A stretch of 64,000 nt of DNA. Source: Microbulbifer aggregans. GTDB taxonomy: Bacteria > Pseudomonadota > Gammaproteobacteria > Pseudomonadales > Cellvibrionaceae. Of this stretch, positions 26,711 to 35,536 are shown one piece after another. The stretch's first letter is position 1, and each line of letters opens with the position of its first letter. The position numbers and the translations under genes are program-made. Location: positions 124,001 through 188,000 of the forward strand of contig NZ_JAIVKK010000002.1 of NCBI RefSeq assembly GCF_020524005.1, in the 5' to 3' direction. A model generated the notes under the pieces. That model had not been told where the DNA came from. It saw only the letters and a list, made by a program, of their open reading frames with translations, and made no database searches.

Positions 26711-28083
26711 TACGCTTTCCTCAACCCGTGCTCAAGCTCAAGCTTATCGACCAGTGCAGTAAGGTCGGCCTGGGCTACCTCGCTACGGGCGTGCAGGATC
26801 GCGAGTGCTGTGTCATAGGTATGATCGAGATCTTCGACCAGGATCTCAAAGGCGTTGAGGTCCCTGCGGTGCTGTTCCAGCCCCGTAGTGTTCAGGCTCG
26901 GCAATTTATCCAGCTCAAAGCGCAACAGCTCCCCGAAGTACGCCGCCCTGCGGTTCAGCATCCGCGCAGAATAAGACTGGTAGTAGCGAATCAGTTCATC
27001 GAGCAGCCCCTGCGCCTTGGTAATATCCTCCTGATAATGCCGATGGATCTCATCGCTGCGCTCAATGCTGGCCTTGAACTGAATGAACTGAGCGCGAATG
27101 GTTTTTTCTTTCTCCGCGATTTCGCTTTCAATATCCTCGGCCGCCTCATTCAGCTCATCGATTGCATTGCCATACTCATCGGCCCAGGCATCCTGCAACC
27201 GCCTGACCCGACGGGTAATCGCCGTATAGCCGGGGTACCGGTCATCGACCACAAAAATCTTCGCAGCGAGTATGATCAGGGCAATACTGCTTACCACTAC
27301 CATGATCCATGAATTGAAATCACGGATGCCGAACGGCTCTGCAAACAGACTTGCAATAGCGACCTGCGAGGCCGTAAAAGGATCTTGCTCCAGAGCTTCC
27401 CGGTAGTGGCCGACACCGAATACAAACGTCGCCGCCGCCAACGCAAGCCCCGAAAATGCCAGTACCGAAACCGCTTTGCGCGCGTAGTTCTGATGGAAGC
27501 AATTTCGCAATGCAAACGCCAGAAAAGCAGCAAATCCCAGATTCACCAATGTGATAATAAAAGCCTGGAAAAAGCCTCCCACCAGACCCAGCTCACTGCC
27601 TTTGGACAGGAAAAAAGCATTGAGTACGGTTTCAAAAATGACGATAAAGAAAATCAGCGAGTAATGCAGGAGGCGCGACTCACGGTAGATCGCCTCCCGG
27701 GTCAGGCCATTTCGGTGCCGGAAAATTTCCAGGTCTACACGTACCGCGGAAAGGTCGCTGGCGCAGCGTTTTAGGCCGGCGGCAAGACTGGCAAAATGGC
27801 TGATAAACCGCTTTTCAATCAGAGAGTCGGAATTTTTCAATTCCTGATGAAGCTGGCGTACCTCTACCTCACTGCGTGCGGCGATCTCCTCATCGAGTTC
27901 AGCCTGCCGGTTCTCGTGTACCCGGCCGATGATCTCCCGGGCCACATAGGAGCGCAGCCCCTCCTCACTTTCGGTATGGCTGCGCCGATCAATTTCAGGA
28001 ATACCTGCCTTAACATCGCTTTCAACGCGCTGTTCGATTTTCAGGGCAGAGATGGCATTTTTAATCGCGGGAATCGTGGTCAT
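26710..28083 (-). CDS. Four-TM coiled-coil membrane protein of unknown function
   Basis: 457 residues. A long charged N-terminal helix region (about 40-130, e.g. AELDEEIAARSEVEVRQL) leads into four hydrophobic helices at about 140-158, 169-192, 203-224 and 257-278. A second long coiled-coil (about 290-395, e.g. EAAEDIESEIAEKEKTIR) and a C-terminal helix follow. It has no signal peptide, so both coiled coils are probably cytoplasmic. The overlap with the VWA-like gene indicates a two-component complex. I do not recognise the family; a mechanosensing, stress or defence role cannot be distinguished. Confidence 0.65.
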   Translation of the reverse strand: MTTIPAIKNAISALKIEQRVESDVKAGIPEIDRRSHTESEEGLRSYVAREIIGRVHENRQAELDEEIAARSEVEVRQLHQELKNSDSLIEKRFISHFASLAAGLKRCASDLSAVRVDLEIFRHRNGLTREAIYRESRLLHYSLIFFIVIFETVLNAFFLSKGSELGLVGGFFQAFIITLVNLGFAAFLAFALRNCFHQNYARKAVSVLAFSGLALAAATFVFGVGHYREALEQDPFTASQVAIASLFAEPFGIRDFNSWIMVVVSSIALIILAAKIFVVDDRYPGYTAITRRVRRLQDAWADEYGNAIDELNEAAEDIESEIAEKEKTIRAQFIQFKASIERSDEIHRHYQEDITKAQGLLDELIRYYQSYSARMLNRRAAYFGELLRFELDKLPSLNTTGLEQHRRDLNAFEILVEDLDHTYDTALAILHARSEVAQADLTALVDKLELEHGLRKA

Positions 28084-28090
28084 GACTTCA

Positions 28091-28117
28091 CCTAAAAAAC
28101 ATCCACTACATTTTAGG
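28091..28117. promoter_or_regulatory. Inverted repeat just upstream of the coiled-coil membrane gene
   Basis: CCTAAAA (28091-28097) and TTTTAGG (28111-28117), centred about 20 bp before the start at 28083. It could be an operator or a 5' leader hairpin. Confidence 0.35.
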
Positions 28118-28391
28118 TTTGGGGTCTTACGACATGACTCCGCAGCGAATTCGGCACCAGGTTTGATGCCGCGCTGGGGTCACCGGGGAAACAGTGAAAT
28201 AGCAGAGTAGGCCTGACCCGTCTGAGGTCCGGGATACAGCGCAATCCATTAGCAGAGTGCTTCCCTTTTCTTAGAATAGCCCGCCATTAGATTTTGTGAC
28301 GCCAATGCGACAAACGGTGCCTGAAGAAAGAGACGCGCGCCACAATCAGCGCGAAAAGCGCCTTTTGGGGCAATTAGGAAATTATGGACAA
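28118..28391. other. Intergenic region between DUF1820 and the two-gene membrane unit
   Basis: With its flanks this is a 359-bp gap between two minus-strand genes. Apart from the inverted repeat at 28091-28117 and the terminator at 28393-28418 I see only a small GC hairpin (GCGC/GCGC near 28350). No ORF has a ribosome-binding site. Confidence 0.4.
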
Positions 28392-28392
28392 T

Positions 28393-28418
28393 AAAAAACG
28401 GGCCTCTCGGCCCGTTCT
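28393..28418 (-). terminator. Rho-independent terminator after the DUF1820 gene
   Basis: On the minus strand GAACGGGCC, GAGA loop, GGCCCGTTTTTT. It lies 25 bp after the DUF1820 stop at 28443. Confidence 0.9.
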
Positions 28419-28442
28419 TCAGATTCTGAGTGGCGATCCAGT

Positions 28443-28775
28443 TTATTCCGAGTCACTCGGCTGGCGCATGGGCGCCGGGAAGGGAAACTTGGCCACTTTG
28501 TCGCCCTTGATGTCGACGATCTTTCCGGCACCCTCTTTTTCCACTTCATCAATCCGCACAATCGCGTGCATCGGGATATAGGAGCGCTTTACCGAAGCGA
28601 ACTCGGTCTTCAGCTTCTCCTCGCTCGGGTCCACAACCAGCTGAGACTTCTCGCCAAATACGAACTCCTCCACCTCGATGAATCCGTACATTTCACTTTG
28701 GTAGATCGCGCGAGCATACAGCTCGAACACCTGGTTCTGGTTATGGAAGATGACTTTGTATATAGGGTTGGCCAT
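28443..28775 (-). CDS. DUF1820 family protein
   Basis: A 110-residue soluble protein starting MANPIYKVIFHNQNQVFELYA and containing GFIEVEEFVFGE and VKRSYIPMHAIVRIDEVEKEG. These match DUF1820, a small conserved gammaproteobacterial family that resembles an RNA- or metal-binding beta protein but has no assigned function. The gene is divergent from miaB (182 bp between starts), an arrangement common in relatives, and has its own terminator. Confidence 0.85.
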   Translation of the reverse strand: MANPIYKVIFHNQNQVFELYARAIYQSEMYGFIEVEEFVFGEKSQLVVDPSEEKLKTEFASVKRSYIPMHAIVRIDEVEKEGAGKIVDIKGDKVAKFPFPAPMRQPSDSE

Positions 28776-28910
28776 GTAACTCTCTGGGAAGGGGAATGCC
28801 CCTTTGGATTCTAGTGTCGACGCAGGCTGTCTACGGACCCGGGGCCCGAAAAAGCGCGGAAGGTTAGCACTCTCTCCGGCCTCCGTCTATGCAGCCCAGT
28901 GGTCCGCCGG

Positions 28911-28916
28911 TATAAT
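28911..28916 (+). promoter_or_regulatory. Candidate -10 box of miaB
   Basis: Perfect TATAAT in CCGGTATAATGCCCC, 41 bp before the miaB start. A -35 box at the right distance is weak (TATGCA, 17-bp spacer). Confidence 0.45.
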
Positions 28917-28957
28917 GCCCCACCTTTCAAATTGACCAGTTTTTAACCAGGCGTATT

Positions 28958-30340
28958 ATGTCTTCCGAACTGTCCGAAAAACCGGTGAAAAAGCTCTTCA
29001 TCAAGACCCACGGCTGCCAGATGAATGAATATGACTCTGCGCGCATGCGGGACCTGCTGGGTGAGTCTCACCAGATGGTGCCTACCGATGATCCGGAGGA
29101 GGCCGATGTACTGCTGGTGAACACCTGTTCCATCCGCGAGAAGGCACAGGAAAAACTGTTCCACCAACTGGGTCGCTGGAAGCACCTGAAAGAAAAAAAT
29201 CCCGATCTGGTGATCGGTGTCGGTGGCTGTGTGGCGAGCCAGGAAGGCGATGCTATCGCCAAGCGTGCGCCCTACGTGGACCTGGTATTCGGCCCACAGA
29301 CCCTGCACCGCCTGCCGGAAATGATGGAAACCAAGAAGCAACAGAACGGCGCCATTGTGGTGGACGTGTCCTTTCCGGAAATCGAGAAGTTCGACCGCCT
29401 GCCCCAACCGGAAGCCGACGGTGTAAGCGCTTTCGTGTCCATTATGGAAGGCTGCTCGAAGTACTGTACTTTCTGCGTGGTGCCGTACACCCGCGGTGAG
29501 GAAGTGAGCCGGCCAGTAGCGGATGTGCTGGAAGAAGTGGCGCACCTGGCCGCCCAGGGTGTACGTGAAGTAAACCTGCTGGGCCAGAACGTAAACGCCT
29601 ACCGCGCGGCGGGTGACGATGGCCAGGTAGTCGATTTTGCCGAGCTGATCACTTACGTGGCAACGATCGACGGTATCGACCGCATCCGTTACACCACCTC
29701 CCACCCGGTAGAGTTCTCCGATGCGCTGATCGACGTGTACGCGGAAGTACCGGAGCTAGTAAACCATCTGCACCTGCCGGTTCAGAGTGGCTCCGACCGC
29801 ATTCTGATGGCGATGAAGCGTGGCCACACAGCCCTGGAATACAAGTCCAAGATCCGCCGCCTGAGGGCGATCCGCCCGGACATCTGCCTGTCTTCCGACT
29901 TCATTATCGGTTTCCCCGGCGAGACCGAGCGCGACTTCGAAGCCACCATGAAGCTGATCCAGGACGTGGGCTTCGATATTTCCTTCAGCTTCATTTACTC
30001 CCCGCGCCCGGGTACCCCGGCGGCCGACCTGCCGGACGACACCCCGGAAGAGGTGAAGAAACAGCGCTTGCAGCTGTTGCAGCACCGCATCAACCAGCAG
30101 GCCGCGGAGATCGCGCGCCGGATGGTGGGCAACGTGGAGCGGGTTCTGGTGACCGGTGTCTCCAAGAAAGACCCGGGCCAGCTACAGGGGCGGACCGAGA
30201 ACAACCGTGTGGTCAACTTCCGCTTTGACGATATGGCGCTGATCGGCAAATTTGCCGACGTGCTGATCGAAGAGGCCCTGCCGAACTCCCTGCGTGGGAC
30301 TATGGTGGCTTCTGAGCTGGATGGGCCGCTCGACTCCTGA
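28958..30340 (+). CDS. miaB: tRNA-2-methylthio-N6-dimethylallyladenosine synthase MiaB
   Basis: A 460-residue radical-SAM methylthiotransferase that modifies A37 of tRNAs reading U-starting codons. The N-terminal UPF0004 domain starts [17 protein letters not shown] and holds three cluster cysteines (THGCQ, NTCSI, GGCVA). The radical-SAM motif is [16 protein letters not shown] (CxxxCxxC). The TRAM domain is at the end ([19 protein letters not shown]). The gene heads the miaB-phoH-ybeY-corC-lnt order, but a 723-bp spacer with three palindromic elements separates it from phoH. Confidence 0.97.
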   Translation: MSSELSEKPVKKLFIKTHGCQMNEYDSARMRDLLGESHQMVPTDDPEEADVLLVNTCSIREKAQEKLFHQLGRWKHLKEKNPDLVIGVGGCVASQEGDAIAKRAPYVDLVFGPQTLHRLPEMMETKKQQNGAIVVDVSFPEIEKFDRLPQPEADGVSAFVSIMEGCSKYCTFCVVPYTRGEEVSRPVADVLEEVAHLAAQGVREVNLLGQNVNAYRAAGDDGQVVDFAELITYVATIDGIDRIRYTTSHPVEFSDALIDVYAEVPELVNHLHLPVQSGSDRILMAMKRGHTALEYKSKIRRLRAIRPDICLSSDFIIGFPGETERDFEATMKLIQDVGFDISFSFIYSPRPGTPAADLPDDTPEEVKKQRLQLLQHRINQQAAEIARRMVGNVERVLVTGVSKKDPGQLQGRTENNRVVNFRFDDMALIGKFADVLIEEALPNSLRGTMVASELDGPLDS

Positions 30341-30367
30341 TTCCGTGGTACCCACCCGGAGAGTTTT

Positions 30368-30490
30368 GTGGCGGCTCTGCTACCGGCAGTTCTTTGCGAG
30401 ACACGCCGTAAACCCATCCCTGGGGGCTCTTCCGCGAGGTCCCTCTCGCGGAAGGTCTCGCAAAGAACTGCCGGTAGCAGCGCCTTCACC
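30368..30490 (+). repeat. Palindromic element copy C (TCCCT-loop family)
   Basis: Perfect 26-bp arms at 30377-30402 and 30455-30480. It starts GTGGCGGCTCTGCTACCGG, 28 bp after the miaB stop. Between the arms: GACACGCCGTAAACCCATCC then CTGGGGGCTC, then a perfect 10-bp hairpin (30429-30438 with 30445-30454) with loop GTCCCT. Confidence 0.85.
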
Positions 30491-30545
30491 CTAAAGCATG
30501 CACCGTTCAATTCGCCCTGAAGCTGTAAAAACACCGAAGTAAAAA

Positions 30546-30660
30546 GCGGTTCCTTTCCGGGACACGCTACGAGCACATCCCTGTGCACTCGGACGCGGCC
30601 ATCCATGGCCGCGTACGGTCCCGGAAAGAAACCCCGGTAGAAGGGCCTTCGCGTCTCACT
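30546..30660 (+). repeat. Palindromic element copy D (TCCCT-loop family)
   Basis: Arms at 30548-30563 and 30618-30633 pair at 15 of 16 positions. GGACACGCT follows the first arm, as in copies B, C and E. Two internal hairpins: GCACA/TGTGC around TCCC (30573-30586) and GCGGCCA/TGGCCGC around TCCA (30595-30612). It ends GGTAGAAGGGCCTTCGCG, and that end is imperfectly complementary to the edge of copy E. Confidence 0.8.
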
Positions 30661-30706
30661 TATGTGCAGTTGCAATACCTGAGCCACTTAAGTGGCAAAT
30701 AGTTTT

Positions 30707-30830
30707 GCGCGAAGGTCCTGATACCGATAGTCCTTTGTGAGACCTTCCGCGAGAGGGACCTCGCGGAAGAGCCCCCATGGATGGGTTCACGGCGTGTCTC
30801 ACAAAGGACTATCGGTAGCAGGACCGCCAC
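30707..30830 (-). repeat. Palindromic element copy E (TCCCT-loop family)
   Basis: Perfect 22-bp arms at 30722-30743 and 30796-30817. The inner hairpin (30744-30753 with 30760-30769) is the same as in copy C. On the minus strand it starts GTGGCGGTCCTGCTACCGA and ends CCTTCGCG. It is inverted relative to copies C and D. Confidence 0.85.
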
Positions 30831-31063
30831 AGGAATACCTTACGAAGTACCCTAGAGGCGCTAGGGAGTACCAAAAGAGAAGCCAGGGTATTGGATCGCC
30901 TACAAGCAGGCTTCTACATGAAAACCAGCCCCCAGAAAACAAACTGTCATACTCCCCTGTTATAAGCCCTCCAGCCGTTTAGAACCCATTCGTCACACTC
31001 CCCCCTTTCCCATATGATCGAAATGGGTATAACCTACAGACTGAATCCCCATACTAAAGGTGC
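30831..31063. other. Spacer between copy E and phoH
   Basis: 233 bp containing a small inverted repeat TACCCTAGAGGCGCTAGGGAGTA (CCCTAG/CTAGGG around 30849-30866) and otherwise no recognised feature. A phoH promoter may lie here, because the three elements separate phoH from miaB. Confidence 0.35.
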
Positions 31064-32128
31064 ATGGAAACCAATTTGGAAACACAAGCCCTCGCTCACA
31101 GCATCACCCTTGAGCCCAACGACGCCCGCCGCCTGGCCAATCTCTGTGGCCAATTCGACCAACATCTGCGCCAGATTGAACAACGACTGGATATCGAAAT
31201 CCGTAATCGCGGCAATCAGTTTGCCATCTACGGCGATGCCAAGTCCGCCCGCGCTGCCGGTGAGATCCTGAGCAACCTGTACAAGGAAACCGGTGCAGAT
31301 GACCTGACCCCGGATGAGATTCACCTTGCGCTGCAGGAATCCGGTGTCGAAGAGCTGGTCAGCGGTGAAAAGTCCGGGGATGCGGGCGATCAGGTCGTCC
31401 TGATCCGCACCAAGAAGTGCTCTGTACGCCCGCGTGGTGTTAACCAGCGCATATATGTGCGTGCAGTACAGTCCAACGATATCAACTTCGGCATCGGCCC
31501 CGCGGGTACCGGTAAAACCTACCTCGCCGTCGCCTGTGCTGTAGAGGCACTGCTTAAAGACTCCGTAGAGCGGATCCTGCTGGTGCGCCCGGCGGTTGAG
31601 GCCGGTGAAAAACTGGGCTTCCTCCCCGGTGACCTGAGCCAGAAAGTAGACCCCTATCTGCGCCCGCTGTACGACGCCCTCTATGAGATGCTCGGTTTCG
31701 AAACCGTGGGCAAGCTGATCGAGCGCAACGTCATCGAAGTTGCACCGCTCGCGTATATGCGCGGCCGCACACTGAACAACGCCTTTGTGATTCTGGATGA
31801 GAGCCAGAACACCACCCGCGAGCAGATGAAAATGTTCCTGACCCGCATCGGATTCGGCTCCACCGCAGTGATCACCGGCGACCCCAGCCAGATCGACCTG
31901 CCCCGTGGCGCGGCCTCTGGTCTGCGTCACGCCATCGAAGTGCTGGATAACGTGAATGGCATCAGCTTTACCCACTTCGGAGCCAAGGACGTTGTGCGCC
32001 ACCCACTGGTCCAGCGCATTGTCGAAGCCTACGACGTGCACGAAGCCGAAGTCGAAGCGGAACGAGAAGCCCGGAAAGCTGCCGCCCAGCAGATGAGCGC
32101 CGGTGCCGCAGGGGAAGATGCCGCCTGA
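31064..32128 (+). CDS. ybeZ: PhoH-like ATPase (YbeZ)
   Basis: A 354-residue P-loop NTPase of the PhoH family, which in Gammaproteobacteria works with the nuclease YbeY in rRNA maturation and ribosome quality control. Walker A is [11 protein letters not shown] near residue 146, and Walker B is in [13 protein letters not shown]. The N-terminal KH-like part ([19 protein letters not shown]) is typical. The ATG at 31064 has AAAGG 5 nt upstream. ybeY begins 22 bp after the stop. Confidence 0.95.
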   Translation: METNLETQALAHSITLEPNDARRLANLCGQFDQHLRQIEQRLDIEIRNRGNQFAIYGDAKSARAAGEILSNLYKETGADDLTPDEIHLALQESGVEELVSGEKSGDAGDQVVLIRTKKCSVRPRGVNQRIYVRAVQSNDINFGIGPAGTGKTYLAVACAVEALLKDSVERILLVRPAVEAGEKLGFLPGDLSQKVDPYLRPLYDALYEMLGFETVGKLIERNVIEVAPLAYMRGRTLNNAFVILDESQNTTREQMKMFLTRIGFGSTAVITGDPSQIDLPRGAASGLRHAIEVLDNVNGISFTHFGAKDVVRHPLVQRIVEAYDVHEAEVEAEREARKAAAQQMSAGAAGEDAA

Positions 32129-32150
32129 CCCCGGTCAGGCGCTTCGTACC

Positions 32151-32723
32151 ATGAATCAGATTGATCCAGCCCAGGCTAGCGCTGCGCAGCCGTTCGGCAC
32201 CATGGCAGAACCCGTGGTCGAACTGGATGTGCAGCGGGCCACCACTTACCCCAACCTCCCCGAAGACCAGGACTTGTTACAGTGGGCTATCGCCGCTGTG
32301 AGCGGTCTCCGCGACGAAGCGGAGATATCCCTGCGCATTGTCGATGAAGACGAGAGCCAGGCCCTGAATCTCCAGTACCGGGGCAAAGACAAACCAACAA
32401 ACGTGCTGTCATTTCCAGCAGATATCCCCGAAGAACTGGGCTTACCACTGCTCGGCGATCTGGTGATCTGCGCCCAGGTGGTGGCCAGCGAGGCGGAACA
32501 ACAGCACAAAGCACTCGCTGCACACTGGGCACATATGGTTGTCCATGGCACACTGCACCTATTGGGTTATGACCATATCGAGGACGACGAGGCCGAGATT
32601 ATGGAAAATCTTGAAACCCGCATAATGGCGCGCATGGGATTTAGTGATCCCTACGCGATAATTGAGGAATCCGCACAACAAACCGCGGATTCCCACAAGC
32701 TTTCAGACGGAACCGACGAGTAA
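32151..32723 (+). CDS. ybeY: Endoribonuclease YbeY
   Basis: Zinc-dependent single-strand RNase for 16S rRNA 3' processing and 70S quality control. The metal motif H-X3-H-X5-H is [11 protein letters not shown]. Also visible: INFR-type region as [14 protein letters not shown] and [10 protein letters not shown]. The start is uncertain: ATG at 32151 (MNQIDPAQ) is used here, but ATG at 32202 ([11 protein letters not shown]) aligns best with the usual N-terminus, and a GTG at 32103 overlapping ybeZ is also in frame. corC follows 8 bp after the stop. Confidence 0.93.
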   Translation: MNQIDPAQASAAQPFGTMAEPVVELDVQRATTYPNLPEDQDLLQWAIAAVSGLRDEAEISLRIVDEDESQALNLQYRGKDKPTNVLSFPADIPEELGLPLLGDLVICAQVVASEAEQQHKALAAHWAHMVVHGTLHLLGYDHIEDDEAEIMENLETRIMARMGFSDPYAIIEESAQQTADSHKLSDGTDE

Positions 32724-32731
32724 CGCGGAGT

Positions 32732-33628
32732 ATGGCCACATCCATGACCACCGACGAACCCCCAAGTAGCTCCTCCTCCAACCGCCCCCGATCGGGGGAG
32801 AAAAACTGGTTGGATAAGTTACTGGGTGCTTTTTCTTCAGAACCCAGATCCCGCGATGAGCTGCTGGACATCATCAAGGACGCTGCCGAAAACAAGGTCG
32901 TAGACCCGGAAGCGCTGTCCATCATCGAGGGTGCGCTGGACGTTTCCAGCCAGCAGGTGCGGGAAATCATGATCCCGCGCTCGCAAATGGTGGTAGTCAG
33001 CATTGAAGACTCCCCCAAAGAATTCCTGCCCAAGGTCATCGAGTCCGGCCACTCCCGTTTCCCGGTTGTGGGCGAGAGTATCGACGATATCCGGGGTATT
33101 CTGCTCGCCAAAGACCTCCTGCCACTGGTACTCAAGGGCGTGGATGAATTCCACCTTGAGGACATTATCCGCCCGGCCAACATCATTCCCGAGAGCAAGC
33201 GCCTGAACATCCTGCTGCGGGAGTTTCGCGAGAACCGCTACCATATGGCAGTCGTGATCGACGAATACGGCGGTGTATCCGGCGTGGTCACCATCGAGGA
33301 TATTCTCGAAGAGATCGTCGGTGAGATTGAAGATGAGACCGACGAGGAAGAAGCGGACAGCTTTATTCGCAAAGTCAGCGAAAACGACTTTGTGGTAAAA
33401 GCGCTCACCCCCATCGAAGACTTCAATGAGTACTTTGAGTGCGAATTCAGTGATGAGGAATTCGATACCGTGGGCGGGCTCATCATGCAGTCATTTGGCC
33501 ATTTACCGGGCCGTGATGAAACCACCACTCTGGGCGAGTTCCGGTTCCGCGTACTCTATGCGGATAACCGACAGATCCACCTGCTGCGGGTCAGCAGGCT
33601 GGGTAAGCCTGCGGAAGAGGACGGTTAA
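32732..33628 (+). CDS. corC: CorC/YbeX family CBS-domain protein
   Basis: 298 residues. Two CBS domains (about 75-195) hold IMIPRSQMVVVSIED, GHSRFPVVGES and MAVVIDEYGGVSGVVTIED. The CorC_HlyC C-terminal domain follows (DFVVKALTPIEDFNEYF, VGGLIMQSFGHLPGRDE). No membrane domain is present, so this is the short cytoplasmic form implicated in Mg2+/Co2+ homeostasis and ribosome metabolism together with ybeZ/ybeY. It lies in that operon upstream of lnt. Confidence 0.93.
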   Translation: MATSMTTDEPPSSSSSNRPRSGEKNWLDKLLGAFSSEPRSRDELLDIIKDAAENKVVDPEALSIIEGALDVSSQQVREIMIPRSQMVVVSIEDSPKEFLPKVIESGHSRFPVVGESIDDIRGILLAKDLLPLVLKGVDEFHLEDIIRPANIIPESKRLNILLREFRENRYHMAVVIDEYGGVSGVVTIEDILEEIVGEIEDETDEEEADSFIRKVSENDFVVKALTPIEDFNEYFECEFSDEEFDTVGGLIMQSFGHLPGRDETTTLGEFRFRVLYADNRQIHLLRVSRLGKPAEEDG

Positions 33629-33644
33629 CGCAACTCATCCGCCA

Positions 33645-33670
33645 GCACCAGCTGCCCTAGCAGCTGGTGC
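33645..33670 (+). terminator. Hairpin between corC and lnt
   Basis: GCACCAGCTG, loop CCCTAG, GCAGCTGGTGC-type perfect 10-bp stem (33645-33654 with 33661-33670). The tail is GTCTTAACG rather than a T-run. It may partly terminate or attenuate transcription into lnt. Confidence 0.45.
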
Positions 33671-33712
33671 GTCTTAACGTCAACGTCCGCTATCGGCCAG
33701 CTTGAATTTTCC

Positions 33713-35284
33713 ATGCGCAAATTTACCGCTTCCCTTATGGCACCGCTTTTAGCCGTTATTGCCGGCAGCCTGCTAACGCTTTCACTGGCCCCCTATAACT
33801 ACTGGTGGTGCAGCCTCATTTCACTGGCCATGTTTGCCTGGATCCTTGCTCCCGGCCCTCGTGCCCAGCCACTCAGCACGTGGCGCAGCTACCGCCTGGC
33901 CTTTTGCTTTGGCTTTGGCCTTTTCGTTACCGGCGGCTCCTGGGTATATGTTTCCATCACCGATTTCGGCGGCTCATCGGCGATTCTCGGTGTACTGCTG
34001 ACTGGTGCATTCGTCTCCATACTGGCGGTATTGTTTGCCGTACCTTTTGCATTTATCGGCCGGTTTCGCGGAAGCCCGGTTGCGTTCGCGCTCGCATTTG
34101 CCAGCCTGTGGTTTATGGCTGAATGGCTGCGCACCTGGGTATTCACCGGGTTCCCCTGGTTATTTGCCGGTTACGGGCACCTCAACACCTGGCTGGCGGG
34201 ATGGGCTCCCGTTATCAGCGTTTACGGTATTGGCCTGCTGCTCGCCTTCACCGCTGCGGTGATCGCGCTCGTAATACGGGGTGCACTCGCCCCGCTCAAA
34301 GCCCCAACCAGTATCGCATTACTCGTCGCGGCGTTACTGCCCTGGGCCGCGGGCCTGGCAATGCAGAGCGTTAGCTGGACCCATCAGAAAGACACCGAAG
34401 TCACCCTTGGCCTGGTACAGGCGAATATCCCCCAGGATAAGAAGTGGTTACCGGAATTTCGCGGCGAGACCATCCGCCGTTACCAGAGTGCCACCGCGAA
34501 ACTGCGCGAAGAAGGCGTCGATGTGGTGATTTGGCCGGAGGCTGCTCTGCCGCTGCTTTACCACCATGCGCCCAACCTGATGGAAGCCCTGCAACGCAAT
34601 GCGGAACAAAGCGGCAGTGAGCTGATTACCGGTATCCTTTACGATACCGAGAAGGATCAGCGGCGAATTGTGCACAACTCTGCCGTCGTGTTCGGCAGCC
34701 AGCAACAGCTGTACCACAAACGCCATCTTGTGCCGTTTGGCGAATATGTGCCGCTGGAAGACTGGATTCGCGGAACAATCGAATTTTTCAATTTGCCGAC
34801 ATCCTTTATCCGCCCCGGCCCGGATGACCAGGCCCCGCTCAGCGCGGGCAAGCTGAACTGGGCACCGCTGATCTGCTACGAGATCGTTTACCCTCAGCTG
34901 GTGGCGGATAGTGCCGGCGGCGCTGATGTACTGCTGACCCTGAGCAACGACGCGTGGTTCGGAAAGTCCATCGGCCCGCTGCAACATATGCAAATGGCCC
35001 AGATGCGCGCACTGGAGACCCAGCGCTATCTGGTACGGGCAACCAATACCGGAGTTACGGCACTGGTAAACCCACAGGGCCAGATCGTCAGCACGCTTCC
35101 CCAGTTTGAACAGGCCACGCTGACCGGCAAAGTGCGTGCCCGCAGCGGCAACACCCCTTACATGATTTACGGTACCTGGGGTGTACTCGCGCTTGCCGTA
35201 TTGTTTCTCGTCGTCGCCTGGTTACTGCAACGCACCCCGGCCGTTAGCAGCAATACCGCTTACGCACGGGAACTTGCGGACTGA
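33713..35284 (+). CDS. lnt: Apolipoprotein N-acyltransferase
   Basis: A 523-residue inner-membrane enzyme that adds the third acyl chain to lipoproteins. The first half has about 6-7 hydrophobic helices. The nitrilase-like domain follows, with catalytic Glu in VIWPEAALPL, Lys in LYHKRHLVPFGEYVP and Cys in LICYEIVYPQL. A final helix (ALAVLFLVVAWLL) lies near the C-terminus. It is the last gene of the ybeZ-ybeY-corC-lnt cluster and is followed by a small GC hairpin (GCGCGGC/GCCGCGC, 35298-35318). Confidence 0.96.
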   Translation: MRKFTASLMAPLLAVIAGSLLTLSLAPYNYWWCSLISLAMFAWILAPGPRAQPLSTWRSYRLAFCFGFGLFVTGGSWVYVSITDFGGSSAILGVLLTGAFVSILAVLFAVPFAFIGRFRGSPVAFALAFASLWFMAEWLRTWVFTGFPWLFAGYGHLNTWLAGWAPVISVYGIGLLLAFTAAVIALVIRGALAPLKAPTSIALLVAALLPWAAGLAMQSVSWTHQKDTEVTLGLVQANIPQDKKWLPEFRGETIRRYQSATAKLREEGVDVVIWPEAALPLLYHHAPNLMEALQRNAEQSGSELITGILYDTEKDQRRIVHNSAVVFGSQQQLYHKRHLVPFGEYVPLEDWIRGTIEFFNLPTSFIRPGPDDQAPLSAGKLNWAPLICYEIVYPQLVADSAGGADVLLTLSNDAWFGKSIGPLQHMQMAQMRALETQRYLVRATNTGVTALVNPQGQIVSTLPQFEQATLTGKVRARSGNTPYMIYGTWGVLALAVLFLVVAWLLQRTPAVSSNTAYARELAD

Positions 35285-35536
35285 CATCACACATTAGCGC
35301 GGCAAAGGACGCCGCGCTTGCGCCTGCTTAAACCCCGAACACCCGAAAACCCAAGACTCACGCCAGCAGTGCCGTTCACGACTGCTATCATCCACAGATA
35401 TTCACCCGGCAAATCCATTCCGACCCATTTGCATGGTCACAACAATTTGCCGCGGTCGCGCAGAGCCAATTATCCACTCTGCGAACACACCCAATTCCAG
35501 CACAGATGATCAATGTGCGGCATGGACGCCTGATTT

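Noticed and set aside
30294-30494. Small ORF over the end of miaB and element C
   Set aside because: Its translation comes from the palindromic element, with no ribosome-binding site; such frames recur in the repeats by chance.
30368-30830. CRISPR array
   Set aside because: The repeated units are inverted, vary in sequence and are not separated by unique spacers of equal length; no cas genes are present.
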